The notes beneath the pieces were generated by a model. That model was given only the letters and a program-made list of their open reading frames with translations, made no database searches and had not been told where the DNA came from. The position numbers were made by a program, and so were the translations under genes. From Sphingopyxis fribergensis (GTDB taxonomy: Bacteria > Pseudomonadota > Alphaproteobacteria > Sphingomonadales > Sphingomonadaceae): 64,000 bases of DNA. Where the stretch lies: contig NZ_CP009123.1 in assembly GCF_000803645.1 (NCBI RefSeq), positions 1 to 64,000 on the forward strand, written 5' to 3'. Of the stretch, positions 34,915 to 44,207 are shown in pieces (the stretch's first letter is position 1; every line of letters begins with the position of its first letter).

Positions 34915-37900
34915 ATGATCGAGGTGTTCACGGTCGGGGGCGGGGAGTATCTCGTCAACGTCTTCAACGCGGTGGCGTCGTGGTCAGGCTCCGGTGGTTA
35001 CCGTGGCCTCATTCGCGTTGTCATGGTCATGGCGTTCACCTGGGCGCTCCTCGTCACGGCGTGGAATATGGATCCGCGGGCGCTCCTCAAATGGTTCATG
35101 CAGGCGACCCTGATGTATTTGGTCGTCATGGTGCCCACGATCTCGGTAAAAGTTACCGATCGCACCAACCCAGGCGTGACGGCGGCGGTCGTCGACAATG
35201 TTCCGGTCGGCCTCGGCCTGGTCGCCGGCTTCACCAGCCAGATCGGCGATTATCTCACGCGAGCCGCCGAGACCGTGTTCGCCATGCCCCAAGTGCTCAA
35301 TTATTCGACCGGAGGCATGATCTATGGCGCGAAGTTGCTCGATGCTACGCAGGGCCTGAGGATCGACGATCCGGTCTATGCGACCAACCTGAACGAGCAT
35401 TTCAAGCAGTGCGTCTTTTATGACATCCTGCTCGGCCGCAAAACCTATGACGACACCCTGAAGTCCTCGGATCTGCTCACTGCGATGGGGCCGGGGTCGG
35501 TCGCGCTTTCGCAGCAGTATATCTATCCCGATGGCACATCGGGCATCGTCACCTGCGAGACGGCCTACAATTTCATTCGCAATGGCTGGAGCAACTACTA
35601 CGCCATCGCAGCTCCCAAAATTGCAGCTCAGTTCTTCCCCGGCATTCCGGTTGCGCAAGCGTCGACCCGCCTGAACAACGACATCAGTAATATGAACGCC
35701 GCAGGAATGGGCTCGAGCAGCGGTCAGCTCGTTCGGCAGGCGATGTTCATCAATGCGCTGACGGAGGCGCGCGACAGCTTTGCTAGCGGATCCGCGCAGG
35801 GTTCGATCGATGCGTTCGCGCAGACTCGCGCGGACATTCAGACCCGCAATACCTATTCGACGATCGCGTCGGGCGCGATGAAATGGGTTCCCTTGCTGAA
35901 CATCGTTCTGACGGTCGTTTTCTACTCGCTCTTCCCAATCCTGTTCCTGCTGATGCTGCTGCCCACCAACGGCATGACCGTTGCCAAAGGCTATATCACG
36001 GGCTTCTTCTATCTGGCTGCCTGGGGGCCGCTGTTCGTCATTTTGAACATGATCTTCATGTCGCGTTGGCAGGATTCTCTTGCATCGTGGGGCGCGAATG
36101 GTGGGATGACGGCCGCCAACTTCTCCGGCATCTCGGCTGTCAACCAGGACGTCGGCGCGCTCGCCGGCTATATGATCATGTCCGTGCCGTTCATCGCTGC
36201 CGGCATGGCGAAAGGCGCAATGGCGATCGCGTCGCATTCCGCGAGCTTTCTCTCGCCAAGCCAGAATGCGGCTGAGCAGGCCGCGGCCGAAGCGACCACG
36301 GGCAATTATTCGTACGGCAACGCTTCGCTGATGAACCGGCAAGTCAACACGCTGCAGCGGGACCAGTACACGACAGCCCCGAGCTTCAGCACTGGCGCCG
36401 CGACCATCCAGCAGCGCGCCGGGGATGGCGCGTTCATGCGTTATAACGAAGATGGAAGTTTCGCTTACGACACTAGTCAGGGCATTTCGAACCTTGGCTT
36501 CGCGATCTCGGCGAGCAAGGATTATGGGTCGCAGCTGCAGAAGGGGCTTAGCCAAGGGTCGGGTGTCGTCGAGCAGAAGCGCGTTGCGGCGAACGATAGC
36601 TGGGCGACGACGCGCACGGAATCGGCGCGGCTGTTCGACACGGCGCAGACGTCGGCGAGCTCAACAACCGAAGAAGGTCGCTCGCTGCAGTCGTCGATCG
36701 CTCAGGTCCAAGATCTTTCGTCACAGTGGTCGAATACGCTTCAGACCCAATTTGGCATGACGAAAAGCGAAGCGGATAAATTGGCTCGTGATACGGTGTT
36801 GACCGGAAGGGCGGGAGTTGGTGCGTCGGGTGCGGTAAGTGGAAAACGCGGGCCGCTCTCAGGTCAAGTCGATGGGAAGATCGGCATCGACGGCAATTCG
36901 AGCGACAGAAGGAACACAGAACAGGGCGTTTCAACTCAGAACGCAAACACTGACGCCTATCAGTGGCTTGAAAGGGAATCGAATTCGGAGGCTGCTCGGC
37001 AAGCGCGCGAGAGCTTCTATCGTGCAACCACGTCGTCGACCGACAGTCAGGTCCGTGGTCTGGGGCAGGAAGTATCGCAGGATCTGAGGCACTCACAAAG
37101 CCTCAGCGAGGAAGCTTCGCGCGCGGAAGAACGGTATCAGCGTTGGTCGAGCGAATTCTCGCAGTTCGAGCGCGACGGCTATGCCTTGAACAAGAATTTG
37201 AGCCAGGAATTCGTCCGCTATGCTCAAACTGCAATGATGGACCCGCAAAATCGTCATCTCGATCAGAGCTATCACCCGGGCCTGGTCAACATGACGACGA
37301 CGCAGGCGATGACGCAAGACGCTTTGCTGAAGCAGTTCATGGACGATCGCGTTGATCAGATGCACCGCGACCTCGGCGTGGTTCCGGACGCTCCTGCCGG
37401 CACGATTGTGGGACCCTCGTTCTCTACCGCCGACGACATACGCGCGATCGGCGCTGCCGGTATGGCCGAGATCGCAGCGCGCGGCCCTGCGGTCGATGTT
37501 TCCGGTACGGCACGTGACGTAGCGCTCGAGGATAATGTGAGCGGTCGACTCGATGGGAGCGTCGCGCGCCTCGATGAATATGGTCACGGCATGAGGGCAA
37601 CCTTGCTCGGCGATCGGCGGCAGGCAGACAGCCTGGGTGCAACGGCGGAGGCTCGGAACGATTCGTGGGTCATCCGCACCATGCCAGGCGTGGCGTCGGC
37701 GATGAGGGCGCTCGGGCTCGATAACGCGGCGGACGCGCCTCTCGGCGGGCACCGGGTAAATCTGGGAGGAGTAGCCGCCGCCGCCGGCCTCGGCGTTAAG
37801 GGCGGGGCAAATCTCAATTCAATGGACTCGAGCATGGCGCCGGCGTTGACCGCCGCTGCTGCCTCGGCTCACGCGCTCGGGTTGCCGCAGCGCATCGTAA

Positions 37901-38139
37901 CGTCTGCCCGCGACAGTCAGCATTCTCGCGGTAGTTTGCATCCCGAAGGGAAGGGGCTTGATCTGCGCGGGAATGACATCAGCATTGCGCAGGGCCGCCA
38001 GTGGGCTCGCGATGTTCGCGAACGCCTCGGACCGGACTATGACGTCAATTTTGAGACGTTCCGCGACAATCCGGCGAACAATCATCTTCACATCGAACAT
38101 GATCCAAAGCCGCGTGGCGGGAAGGGTCGCAAGCGCTGA
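34915..38139 (+). CDS. traG: Conjugal transfer protein TraG with an M15-peptidase-like tail
   Basis: A 1074-residue protein. The N-terminal half (1-460) has several membrane segments (for example RVVMVMAFTWALLVTAW and LLNIVLTVVFYSLFPILFLL) and is the TraG_N region needed for pilus assembly and mating-pair stabilisation. The middle (460-930) is a long Gln/Ser-rich periplasmic region comparable to the F entry-exclusion-contacting part. The last 90 residues look like a zinc peptidase of the M15/hedgehog type: His1009-x2-Gly-x3-Asp1016 (LHPEGKGLDL) and His1057-x-His1059 (NHLHIE). That tail would suit peptidoglycan cleavage; I infer this from motifs only. It is the last gene of the operon. Confidence 0.9.
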   Translation: MIEVFTVGGGEYLVNVFNAVASWSGSGGYRGLIRVVMVMAFTWALLVTAWNMDPRALLKWFMQATLMYLVVMVPTISVKVTDRTNPGVTAAVVDNVPVGLGLVAGFTSQIGDYLTRAAETVFAMPQVLNYSTGGMIYGAKLLDATQGLRIDDPVYATNLNEHFKQCVFYDILLGRKTYDDTLKSSDLLTAMGPGSVALSQQYIYPDGTSGIVTCETAYNFIRNGWSNYYAIAAPKIAAQFFPGIPVAQASTRLNNDISNMNAAGMGSSSGQLVRQAMFINALTEARDSFASGSAQGSIDAFAQTRADIQTRNTYSTIASGAMKWVPLLNIVLTVVFYSLFPILFLLMLLPTNGMTVAKGYITGFFYLAAWGPLFVILNMIFMSRWQDSLASWGANGGMTAANFSGISAVNQDVGALAGYMIMSVPFIAAGMAKGAMAIASHSASFLSPSQNAAEQAAAEATTGNYSYGNASLMNRQVNTLQRDQYTTAPSFSTGAATIQQRAGDGAFMRYNEDGSFAYDTSQGISNLGFAISASKDYGSQLQKGLSQGSGVVEQKRVAANDSWATTRTESARLFDTAQTSASSTTEEGRSLQSSIAQVQDLSSQWSNTLQTQFGMTKSEADKLARDTVLTGRAGVGASGAVSGKRGPLSGQVDGKIGIDGNSSDRRNTEQGVSTQNANTDAYQWLERESNSEAARQARESFYRATTSSTDSQVRGLGQEVSQDLRHSQSLSEEASRAEERYQRWSSEFSQFERDGYALNKNLSQEFVRYAQTAMMDPQNRHLDQSYHPGLVNMTTTQAMTQDALLKQFMDDRVDQMHRDLGVVPDAPAGTIVGPSFSTADDIRAIGAAGMAEIAARGPAVDVSGTARDVALEDNVSGRLDGSVARLDEYGHGMRATLLGDRRQADSLGATAEARNDSWVIRTMPGVASAMRALGLDNAADAPLGGHRVNLGGVAAAAGLGVKGGANLNSMDSSMAPALTAAAASAHALGLPQRIVTSARDSQHSRGSLHPEGKGLDLRGNDISIAQGRQWARDVRERLGPDYDVNFETFRDNPANNHLHIEHDPKPRGGKGRKR

Positions 38140-38145
38140 CGCCCG

Positions 38146-38171
38146 CGGCCAGCGGAATTAACCGCTGGCCG
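38146..38171. terminator. Strong hairpin at the end of the tra operon
   Basis: A perfect 10-bp stem CGGCCAGCGG / CCGCTGGCCG with loop AATTA-A lies 6 bp after the traG stop and 3 bp from the stop of the convergent small gene, so it probably serves both directions. No clear T-run follows. Confidence 0.6.
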
Positions 38172-38174
38172 TGG

Positions 38175-38384
38175 TCAATGTGTTCCGAAGACAAGGATGA
38201 ACCCGAAATAGGCGGCAACTACCGCCAGCCCGGCATACAAGAGGCGCGCACCCCAAGGCCCAAGCTCCTTCATGTCGCCACGGTTCTTGGTTAGTCGTGC
38301 GAGTCCATCCTCCGCTGCTGACGAAACGTACAGCGGGTGCGACGGATCGTAGAGTCGCCTCGCGAAATTGTCGTCGTCATTCAT
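38175..38384 (-). CDS. Small membrane protein convergent with traG
   Basis: A 69-residue protein starting MNDDDNFARRLYDPSHPLYV, with an acidic N-terminus and one C-terminal membrane helix (LLYAGLAVVAAYFGFILVFG). The start at 38384 is chosen because AGGAT lies eight bases upstream and longer versions lack a ribosome site. Function unknown; it might be an inner-membrane accessory or an exclusion-type protein. Confidence 0.6.
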   Translation of the reverse strand: MNDDDNFARRLYDPSHPLYVSSAAEDGLARLTKNRGDMKELGPWGARLLYAGLAVVAAYFGFILVFGTH

Positions 38385-38512
38385 GGGCCAATCCTTCGAT
38401 GCGAACATACAGGAAACACCCAAGAACGGCAAGTTTCTGCATGTTTTGCGGTTACAGATAAGCTCCGACGCAGCGGAATTTGAGCCGGGTTTGCCCAGGA
38501 AAGCCGCCATTC

Positions 38513-38541
38513 TTGTTTTGATAACAGCTCAGAGCTATATA
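38513..38541 (+). promoter_or_regulatory. Sigma70-like promoter for the AbiEii-type pair
   Basis: TTGTTT (38513-38518), 17-base spacer, TATATA (38536-38541), 37 bp before the ATG at 38579. Confidence 0.5.
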
Positions 38542-38578
38542 GGAGCAACGATCCAGAGAGGGTCGCGTTAAGAGTCGG

Positions 38579-38845
38579 ATGATGGCAAACGCTGTAACTC
38601 AAGTGCTTACTACGGTGAACGCCCCTTACGGGGCGGCTGTTTCTGCACATCAGCTTGCCGCTATGATCGTCGATTCCGATAGCGCGATTAGCTTTAATGC
38701 GCCAGTTTTCGCATTCTTCTCCGAAGTTCCGCTTCAGGTCCAGAAGCAGTTCATGTGGGCCATGAATGTGGATGAGCAACTAGCGAGCCAAGTCGCTGAG
38801 CAAGTCTCCCAGCTTTCGGGTTACGCATTGCCGCTGGCGGCCTGA
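38579..38845 (+). CDS. 88-residue protein coupled to an AbiEii-like gene (candidate antitoxin)
   Basis: A small acidic, hydrophobic protein (MMANAVTQVLTTVNAPYGAA) rich in Ala, Val and Gln with no recognised DNA-binding motif. It ends 4 bp before the GTG start of the nucleotidyltransferase gene, which lacks a good ribosome site of its own, so translation is probably coupled. In AbiE systems the upstream partner is the AbiEi antitoxin, a larger winged-helix protein. This one is not that family, so an antitoxin role is inference from position only. Confidence 0.5.
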   Translation: MMANAVTQVLTTVNAPYGAAVSAHQLAAMIVDSDSAISFNAPVFAFFSEVPLQVQKQFMWAMNVDEQLASQVAEQVSQLSGYALPLAA

Positions 38846-38849
38846 CGCC

Positions 38850-39521
38850 GTGCCCGAGAAGCGGCCAAGCGAATGGCCGGCCCTTTTCGATCTCGCAATC
38901 GATATCCTGAAGCACTTCAACGAAGCGAACGGCTTTTCACCCAGTTGGAGTTTTGGCGGCGGGACTGCGCTCATGCTGCAGATCGACCATCGGGAGAGTC
39001 ACGACATCGATCTGTTTCTGGACGATCCACAATATTTACCGTTTTTGAACCCGGAAACACAGGGTATCAAACTCGAACGGGCTCCCGATAGCTATCAGGC
39101 CGGCACGGATGTCTTAAAGCTCGCATATGAGGAGTTGGGCGAAATCGACTTCATTTGCTGCGACAATATCCTGCTCGACCCGACCGCAGCGACCGATGTA
39201 CGAGGTCACGCTGTCGCGCTTGAAACTCCGGCAGAAATTATTGCAAAAAAGGTGTTCTATCGCGGTTGGAGTCTCCAACCGCGAGACATGTTCGATCTCG
39301 CCGCGGTCGCTGAGCATTTTGGGTCCGACTACGTGCTATCGGCCCTCAAGCAATGCCCGCCTGACAAATGCAAGACTGCGCTGGAAGTCATCGACAAGAC
39401 CAACCCGGCCTATGTCGAAGGGATCATCGGGCAGCTCATGCTGCGCGAACACACGCGCAGCCTCGTCGCGCATTCAAGGGATATCAGCCGAAACCTGATT
39501 GAGCTTGCAATCACCAACTGA
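38850..39521 (+). CDS. AbiEii/nucleotidyltransferase-fold toxin-like protein
   Basis: A 223-residue protein with the AbiEii-type motif FGGGTALMLQIDHRESHDIDLF (residues about 31-52), the G-G-T-A-L plus D-x-D pattern of minimal nucleotidyltransferases, and a middle ETPAEIIAKKVFYRGWSLQPRDMFDLA motif typical of the family. AbiEii toxins transfer nucleotides to tRNA or other targets and arrest growth, providing phage defence or plasmid maintenance. It starts with GTG at 38850, 4 bp after the 88-residue gene. It opens the cargo region between the tra and traI/traD operons. Confidence 0.8.
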   Translation: MPEKRPSEWPALFDLAIDILKHFNEANGFSPSWSFGGGTALMLQIDHRESHDIDLFLDDPQYLPFLNPETQGIKLERAPDSYQAGTDVLKLAYEELGEIDFICCDNILLDPTAATDVRGHAVALETPAEIIAKKVFYRGWSLQPRDMFDLAAVAEHFGSDYVLSALKQCPPDKCKTALEVIDKTNPAYVEGIIGQLMLREHTRSLVAHSRDISRNLIELAITN

Positions 39522-39748
39522 CCTCACTTCGGGCTAGCACTACCTTTTGGCCGCACCGTCGCGCTCGATATCGTTCCGCAACGGCGCAAATCTTCATGGC
39601 GCTGCGATCCAAATTCGATATGTCGAGGCAGCGTCTGGGGGCGCTACGCCAGATTACACAGTCTCGATCTAACTTCCGGAAAACGGCGCGCGAGACGTCT
39701 TATACGATAAGGGGGACCAAGTCTTGGAGCCCTCAATAGGGGGAAATT
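39522..39748 (+). promoter_or_regulatory. Upstream region of the phospholipase-D-like operon
   Basis: A 227-bp gap. CTTAT-ACG-ATAAG (39699-39711) is a 13-bp palindrome about 40 bp before the start, with TATACG as a possible -10. AGGGGGAAATT lies just before the TTG start codon at 39749. Confidence 0.4.
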
Positions 39749-41263
39749 TTGGACCTATTACCGCAGTGGACGGAGAAGGCTGACAAGCGCGGCCTAGACC
39801 CCCTAGGCATCCAAAATAGCGGCGTGCTGCTCTACCAAGCCCTTTTGCCGGGTATCAGCAATGTTACCCTCAGAATGCGCTATTACTGCTATTATTGCTG
39901 GGTCAGCGAAACCTATGCGCGTAGCGGAGCGTCCGACGATTTCGAGGCATGGCGAACCTGGCTCCGCAAAGCTGAGGCGCTCTACGCCCTCGTCGCCGCA
40001 TATGCCGAAGAGACGGGTGTCGGCGGAACGGAATGGGCAAATGGCCGGCTCGCCGTAGACAAGAAGGTCATCGACTTCGCCGCCGCCGCTTCAACCGATC
40101 GATCGCAGAAGCTATATTTGCGCCAAGCGCTTGGCGTCTTCGGAGGCGCATATTTTTCCCAGATGGAAGAGATGGGGCTCTTCACCTACAATAAGCATGG
40201 CATCCAAGTCGCCACACGCGAACTCGGCAAGCGAGCCGCGACCCTATTCGCCGATGCGATCGGCCCAGACGTCGCAAAGCTGCTCAGGAAGAAGATCGCC
40301 GACGCCAGCGTGAGTGCTCGCGAACTCGAGCGCCTTAGCCCAATTGCTCCGTCCGAAATCGACGAAGACGGCGCCGAGCGCGAATTTTACGAAATGCTCC
40401 TTTTCGCCGAAGGTGACACTGCCTCGGAGAACGCGCACAGTCGAAGCGCATCGCTGCGGCTCGTCCTCCATACAGCGCGCGCCATCGAAGCGGCTCCCGG
40501 ACCGGAAGATGTCCGATGGCACCTCTTCGATGTGCCCGCGGATCCTCTGCCCGCCGAGCTTGAGGCTCAACGACTGAACTGGGAAGTCTACAACTGTCAG
40601 GACCTGATGCAGGTGGCGGCCGCGTCCCTGCTGGCTTGGGCCCTCTCGCTGCTCAATTCCGCCGACGGCGGATTGCCGATTCTCGAAATCCGCGCGCAAG
40701 TCGTCGACGAGCTCACGTCGCAATCCGAGCTGGGATTCGCCGGATCATGGCGTGAATTCCGGTCTAGGAATGTCCGCGAGACCTACGACTTTAGAGAGAC
40801 CTGGAACCAGATTACAAACTGGCGCGGCGCCCCTGATGAGAAGGCGATGGCGGCCGTTCAGCTCATGGCGGCGCTCCATCAACGGACCTTGGACCGTCCC
40901 GATCTCGCTGACCGGATCAATCGAGGCTTTCCTCTCCGCGGCATGGCGCATTCTCTGCGCACCGAGCTAAACTGGCTGGCCTCGGAGGAAGATCAGACCG
41001 TCATCGAGAAGATCGCCGACTATATGATCGAACGTGTAGTTCGACGTCATAGCTGGGTTGCGATGCAGAAGCTGCGCCGGCAGCGAGATTATACCTTCCT
41101 GTTCGAGGTACGGGACGGCCGACTGATCTATCTCAAAAACTATCAGCCGGTCGCGACGACACCTCGCCTTATGCCTGCGATCCAGTTTCTTGAAGACATT
41201 CACCTCTTGAATGAAGATGGTCCGACTTCGCGCGCGCTTCCCTTGCTGGAGGCAGCCGCATGA
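39749..41263 (+). CDS. Unrecognised 504-residue protein, first gene of a three-gene operon
   Basis: A cytosolic protein starting at a TTG codon behind AGGGGGAAA. The N-terminal block is distinctive: DPLGIQNSGVLLYQALLPGI followed by RMRYYCYYCWVSETYAR, with several Tyr and Cys close together. The rest is mostly helical (Ala, Leu, Glu rich), including WHLFDVPADPLPAELEAQRLNWEVYNCQDLM. No membrane segment or nuclease motif is visible. It overlaps the next gene (two-HKD protein) by 4 bp, so the two are made together. The setting in a variable cargo island between transfer operons suggests a defence or DNA-processing partner. I cannot name a family. Confidence 0.7.
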   Translation: MDLLPQWTEKADKRGLDPLGIQNSGVLLYQALLPGISNVTLRMRYYCYYCWVSETYARSGASDDFEAWRTWLRKAEALYALVAAYAEETGVGGTEWANGRLAVDKKVIDFAAAASTDRSQKLYLRQALGVFGGAYFSQMEEMGLFTYNKHGIQVATRELGKRAATLFADAIGPDVAKLLRKKIADASVSARELERLSPIAPSEIDEDGAEREFYEMLLFAEGDTASENAHSRSASLRLVLHTARAIEAAPGPEDVRWHLFDVPADPLPAELEAQRLNWEVYNCQDLMQVAAASLLAWALSLLNSADGGLPILEIRAQVVDELTSQSELGFAGSWREFRSRNVRETYDFRETWNQITNWRGAPDEKAMAAVQLMAALHQRTLDRPDLADRINRGFPLRGMAHSLRTELNWLASEEDQTVIEKIADYMIERVVRRHSWVAMQKLRRQRDYTFLFEVRDGRLIYLKNYQPVATTPRLMPAIQFLEDIHLLNEDGPTSRALPLLEAAA

Positions 41264-43635
41264 AACTACCTGAACGGTTGGGCCGTCGACCCCGCAAGCC
41301 TTTTCATAGTGCCATCACAACCACATTCGCGGTCGAATTCGCGGCGGTTGAAGAAATCCTGCTGCCGCAGCTTAGGGCCAGCGGCGCCAACAATCTTCTC
41401 TTGGTGGCCGACGATCGCATGGCGGCTATGGCGCTTACCGACGGCTCGAGATTGCCCGTCGCGCTCGGCCGCGATTACGCACTCCATAGCCCACCAGCGA
41501 GTGACGGCATCTTCCACCCGAAGATCATTCTGCAACTCGGTCGCGAAACGGGAAGGGCATTTGTCAGCTCGGCCAACGCCACCGGCGCCGGCCTCGGCGG
41601 AAACGTGGAAATCGCCATCGAGATCGAGTCTGGCAATGAAGATGGACCCGAACGTGAAATCCTACGCGCCATCTGGCAGTATCTGAACTCCTTAGTTTCA
41701 GAGGAAGCGTCGCCCGCACGAGATGCGCTGCGCTGGGCACGCGAACGGGCGCCGTGGCTGGAAGGGCCGGTCGGAGCGCCGCTCAAGGAACTCGACGACG
41801 GCTCTGCGATTGGCTTTCTTCCTTCATCAACCGATCGCGGAATTTCGAACCAGTTTGTGGAATGGATCGGCAACGAGAAGGTGCGGAAGCTGCTCGTTGT
41901 CAGCCCTTATTGGGATAGCAACCTCAGCGCCCTTTCTGAATTGGCGGCGGAGCTCTCGCCCAAAGAAATCATCCTTCCTATCGACAGCGAACACCACGAA
42001 TTCCCCGCCGAAGCTGCCTTCGCAAAAAAGGTTCGGCTCGTAGATCTCAATTCCCCGAACTCGCGCTTCACTCATGCGAAAGTCTTCGTCGCGCTGACGA
42101 AGCATCATGACCATATCCTTTTTGGGAGCGCGAATTGCACGACTGCGGCGCTTAGTAGCGCCGGCAGCAACGCGGAGGCCTGCGTCTATCGGCGGCTGCC
42201 CGCGGGGACCGCAGTCAAAGCATTGGGCCTCGATCGCTGGATCGACGCTGATCGGCTTGAGCTTTCCCAATTGGCGGACCGCGAAGACCTGCCTGAAATC
42301 CCGCTGGCGATCTTGGAGGCGCGGCGTCCTGGCTCCTTTGAAACGGATCAAGGTTCCCTGTTCTGGCAGCCACCTATCGGCGATGCGGGAGACGGTATCA
42401 TCCAGCTCCTAGACCGTGCCGGCGCACTGCTAGACGACATTCCAGCGGCGTCCTTTGCAAGCGCGGGCTCTCGACTAGCAGTGCCGATCACCTCGGAACT
42501 TCAGCAGAAGCTGTTCTTTGCGCGCATTGTCCGCGGCGAATTTGTGTCAACGACGGCCCATGTTTCGCACCGTCAGGCGCTGAGAGAAAGTCGCCGGGAA
42601 GCAGCCAGCGGCCGCGTTGCTCGTGCGCTTTCTCAATTCACCGATGGAACCGATTTTGAGCTATGGATGCACGAAGCATTCGAAACGCTGGTCCGGGCCG
42701 ATTTCTCGCAGAGCAAAGAGGGTGCCGCGATCGCAAGCGCCCGCCCGCGAGAACCGAAAGAAGTCGGGGCGGCGGCGGACCCCACAAATCTCAGCTATGA
42801 GGAATTCACCGAAGCGCGCCCAGGCAGTGCGCGGGGGAGTGGGAACGGAGCCAATAGTCTCGCGGGCACCTACACCGACAGCATTCGCGATTTCCTCAAT
42901 CTGTTGACCGGGCGCAGTGAGCCCAGCGCCGATCGCGACGATGACGGCTGGCTCGATATGGGCGAAGAAACGGATGATATAGATGACGTGCCGGATGCCG
43001 ACGTCGAGTCCGCAGCGCTAGCTTCGGTCAACCCGGAACCCGTCGAGCGTCGGAAAATAGATGCCAAAGAGTTCGAATATTATATCTGGGCCTATGCAGA
43101 GGAAATCGAAGATGACGGGGATGCCATCGGATCAGCCGAGGTCCTCCGTCTTCGCTATTGGATCCTGCTCCTGCTCTTCAAGGCGCGCTGCAACGATCTC
43201 CCCAAGGGGCTCGATTGCTCGAGCGCACCCCAGTCATGGCCCCGACTGGTCGTACGGGCGCTCGTCGCATTCTTTGGCGGTAAATCGCCAGCTATCTCGC
43301 GGCTCATGATGGCACGAGAGTATAGCGAAATGCCGGTCGACTTTATGGAATGCTGGGTAACCTCGCTTTGGGCGCTCGACGCCATTGAAGCACTGATGCC
43401 GAACAATCGGGCAAATCGCGACTTCCTGCCATATGTCTCAAAACTTCGGGTGCTGATGATAAAACTGCTCGGCCTTACCGCTGCGGAACTAACTGGCACC
43501 ACCGCCGCGGACATTCGCGCTGGCTTGGATCGCTCGATCGGAATGAGACTGGGGTTGCTGGCAAGCGCGGACAATATCGCGGCGACAGCGGCAGAAGACA
43601 CCATGGTTGGTTCGGAAAGGGACGGAGTTGAATGA
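41260..43635 (+). CDS. Phospholipase-D-like (two HKD motifs) protein
   Basis: A 791-residue cytosolic protein with two HKD half-sites, as in PLD-family nucleases. The first is FHPKIILQ (His86) then FVSSANATGAGLGGNVE. The second is FTHAKVFV (His272) then LFGSANCTTAALSSAGSNAE. Each has H-x-K and a downstream S-x-N or G-S-x-N, the normal catalytic arrangement, so activity is plausible. Residues about 520-600 are an acidic linker, and the last 200 are helical. PLD-family proteins of this sort are nucleases in restriction and defence systems (for example BfiI-type enzymes and several phage-defence operons). It sits between a 504-residue unknown protein and a 191-residue membrane-anchored protein with 4-bp overlaps on both sides. 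Confidence 0.8.
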   Translation: MKLPERLGRRPRKPFHSAITTTFAVEFAAVEEILLPQLRASGANNLLLVADDRMAAMALTDGSRLPVALGRDYALHSPPASDGIFHPKIILQLGRETGRAFVSSANATGAGLGGNVEIAIEIESGNEDGPEREILRAIWQYLNSLVSEEASPARDALRWARERAPWLEGPVGAPLKELDDGSAIGFLPSSTDRGISNQFVEWIGNEKVRKLLVVSPYWDSNLSALSELAAELSPKEIILPIDSEHHEFPAEAAFAKKVRLVDLNSPNSRFTHAKVFVALTKHHDHILFGSANCTTAALSSAGSNAEACVYRRLPAGTAVKALGLDRWIDADRLELSQLADREDLPEIPLAILEARRPGSFETDQGSLFWQPPIGDAGDGIIQLLDRAGALLDDIPAASFASAGSRLAVPITSELQQKLFFARIVRGEFVSTTAHVSHRQALRESRREAASGRVARALSQFTDGTDFELWMHEAFETLVRADFSQSKEGAAIASARPREPKEVGAAADPTNLSYEEFTEARPGSARGSGNGANSLAGTYTDSIRDFLNLLTGRSEPSADRDDDGWLDMGEETDDIDDVPDADVESAALASVNPEPVERRKIDAKEFEYYIWAYAEEIEDDGDAIGSAEVLRLRYWILLLLFKARCNDLPKGLDCSSAPQSWPRLVVRALVAFFGGKSPAISRLMMAREYSEMPVDFMECWVTSLWALDAIEALMPNNRANRDFLPYVSKLRVLMIKLLGLTAAELTGTTAADIRAGLDRSIGMRLGLLASADNIAATAAEDTMVGSERDGVE

Positions 43636-44207
43636 GCAAGATTTGGATCGGCGTAGCCGCCGTCGCGACCATCGCCACCGGTTACGGCGCTTGGAACTTC
43701 CTGTCGCGCCCGGTCGATATGCCGCCATCGGCTGGCAAGCAGGTGACTTGGGAGAAGATGGCGGATGGAAGCTTTGTTGCGCAATCGGGCGTCGGAGGCT
43801 TCTCTGACGCGCTGACCCGCTGCTGGTCCATCAAAGACGGCTACGAATGCGTTCATGCGGCGCAAATGTCTCAGACCATCGACATCTCTGCGGGGGAAGT
43901 GAAGACCCTGCCGAACGATGGCAACATCAGCGGGATCGGTTTCGAGGGCGACAAGTTGATCATACCGGACGCCTACCGTTGCTCTTCGATAGGCATCGGC
44001 AATCCGGAAGAGACAATCGTAGGTCGCGGCAACCGGTTGGCATCGACCAGCAAGGGTTGGTCGAAGGCGTATGTGACCAAATATCTGGCGGACAATGGCA
44101 TCAGCGCCAAATGGTTCAACTGCGTGGGCTTAGCCAAGCTATTGGACGACGGTTCCTATGCGACGTTGGGAACGACGTCTGTCACCCGGAAGATGGTGTT
44201 CGACTAG
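43632..44207 (+). CDS. Membrane-anchored protein, third gene of the operon
   Basis: A 191-residue protein beginning MSKIWIGVAAVATIATGYGAWNFLSR, an N-terminal hydrophobic anchor or signal, followed by a probably periplasmic domain with four to five cysteines (RCWSIKDGYECVH, YRCSSIG, FNCVG). No family recognised. ATG overlaps the stop of the PLD-like gene (ATGA), so it may belong to the same functional system; alternatively it belongs with the exported small proteins at 44940-46309. Its last 4 bp overlap the convergent gene ending at 44204. Confidence 0.6.
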   Translation: MSKIWIGVAAVATIATGYGAWNFLSRPVDMPPSAGKQVTWEKMADGSFVAQSGVGGFSDALTRCWSIKDGYECVHAAQMSQTIDISAGEVKTLPNDGNISGIGFEGDKLIIPDAYRCSSIGIGNPEETIVGRGNRLASTSKGWSKAYVTKYLADNGISAKWFNCVGLAKLLDDGSYATLGTTSVTRKMVFD

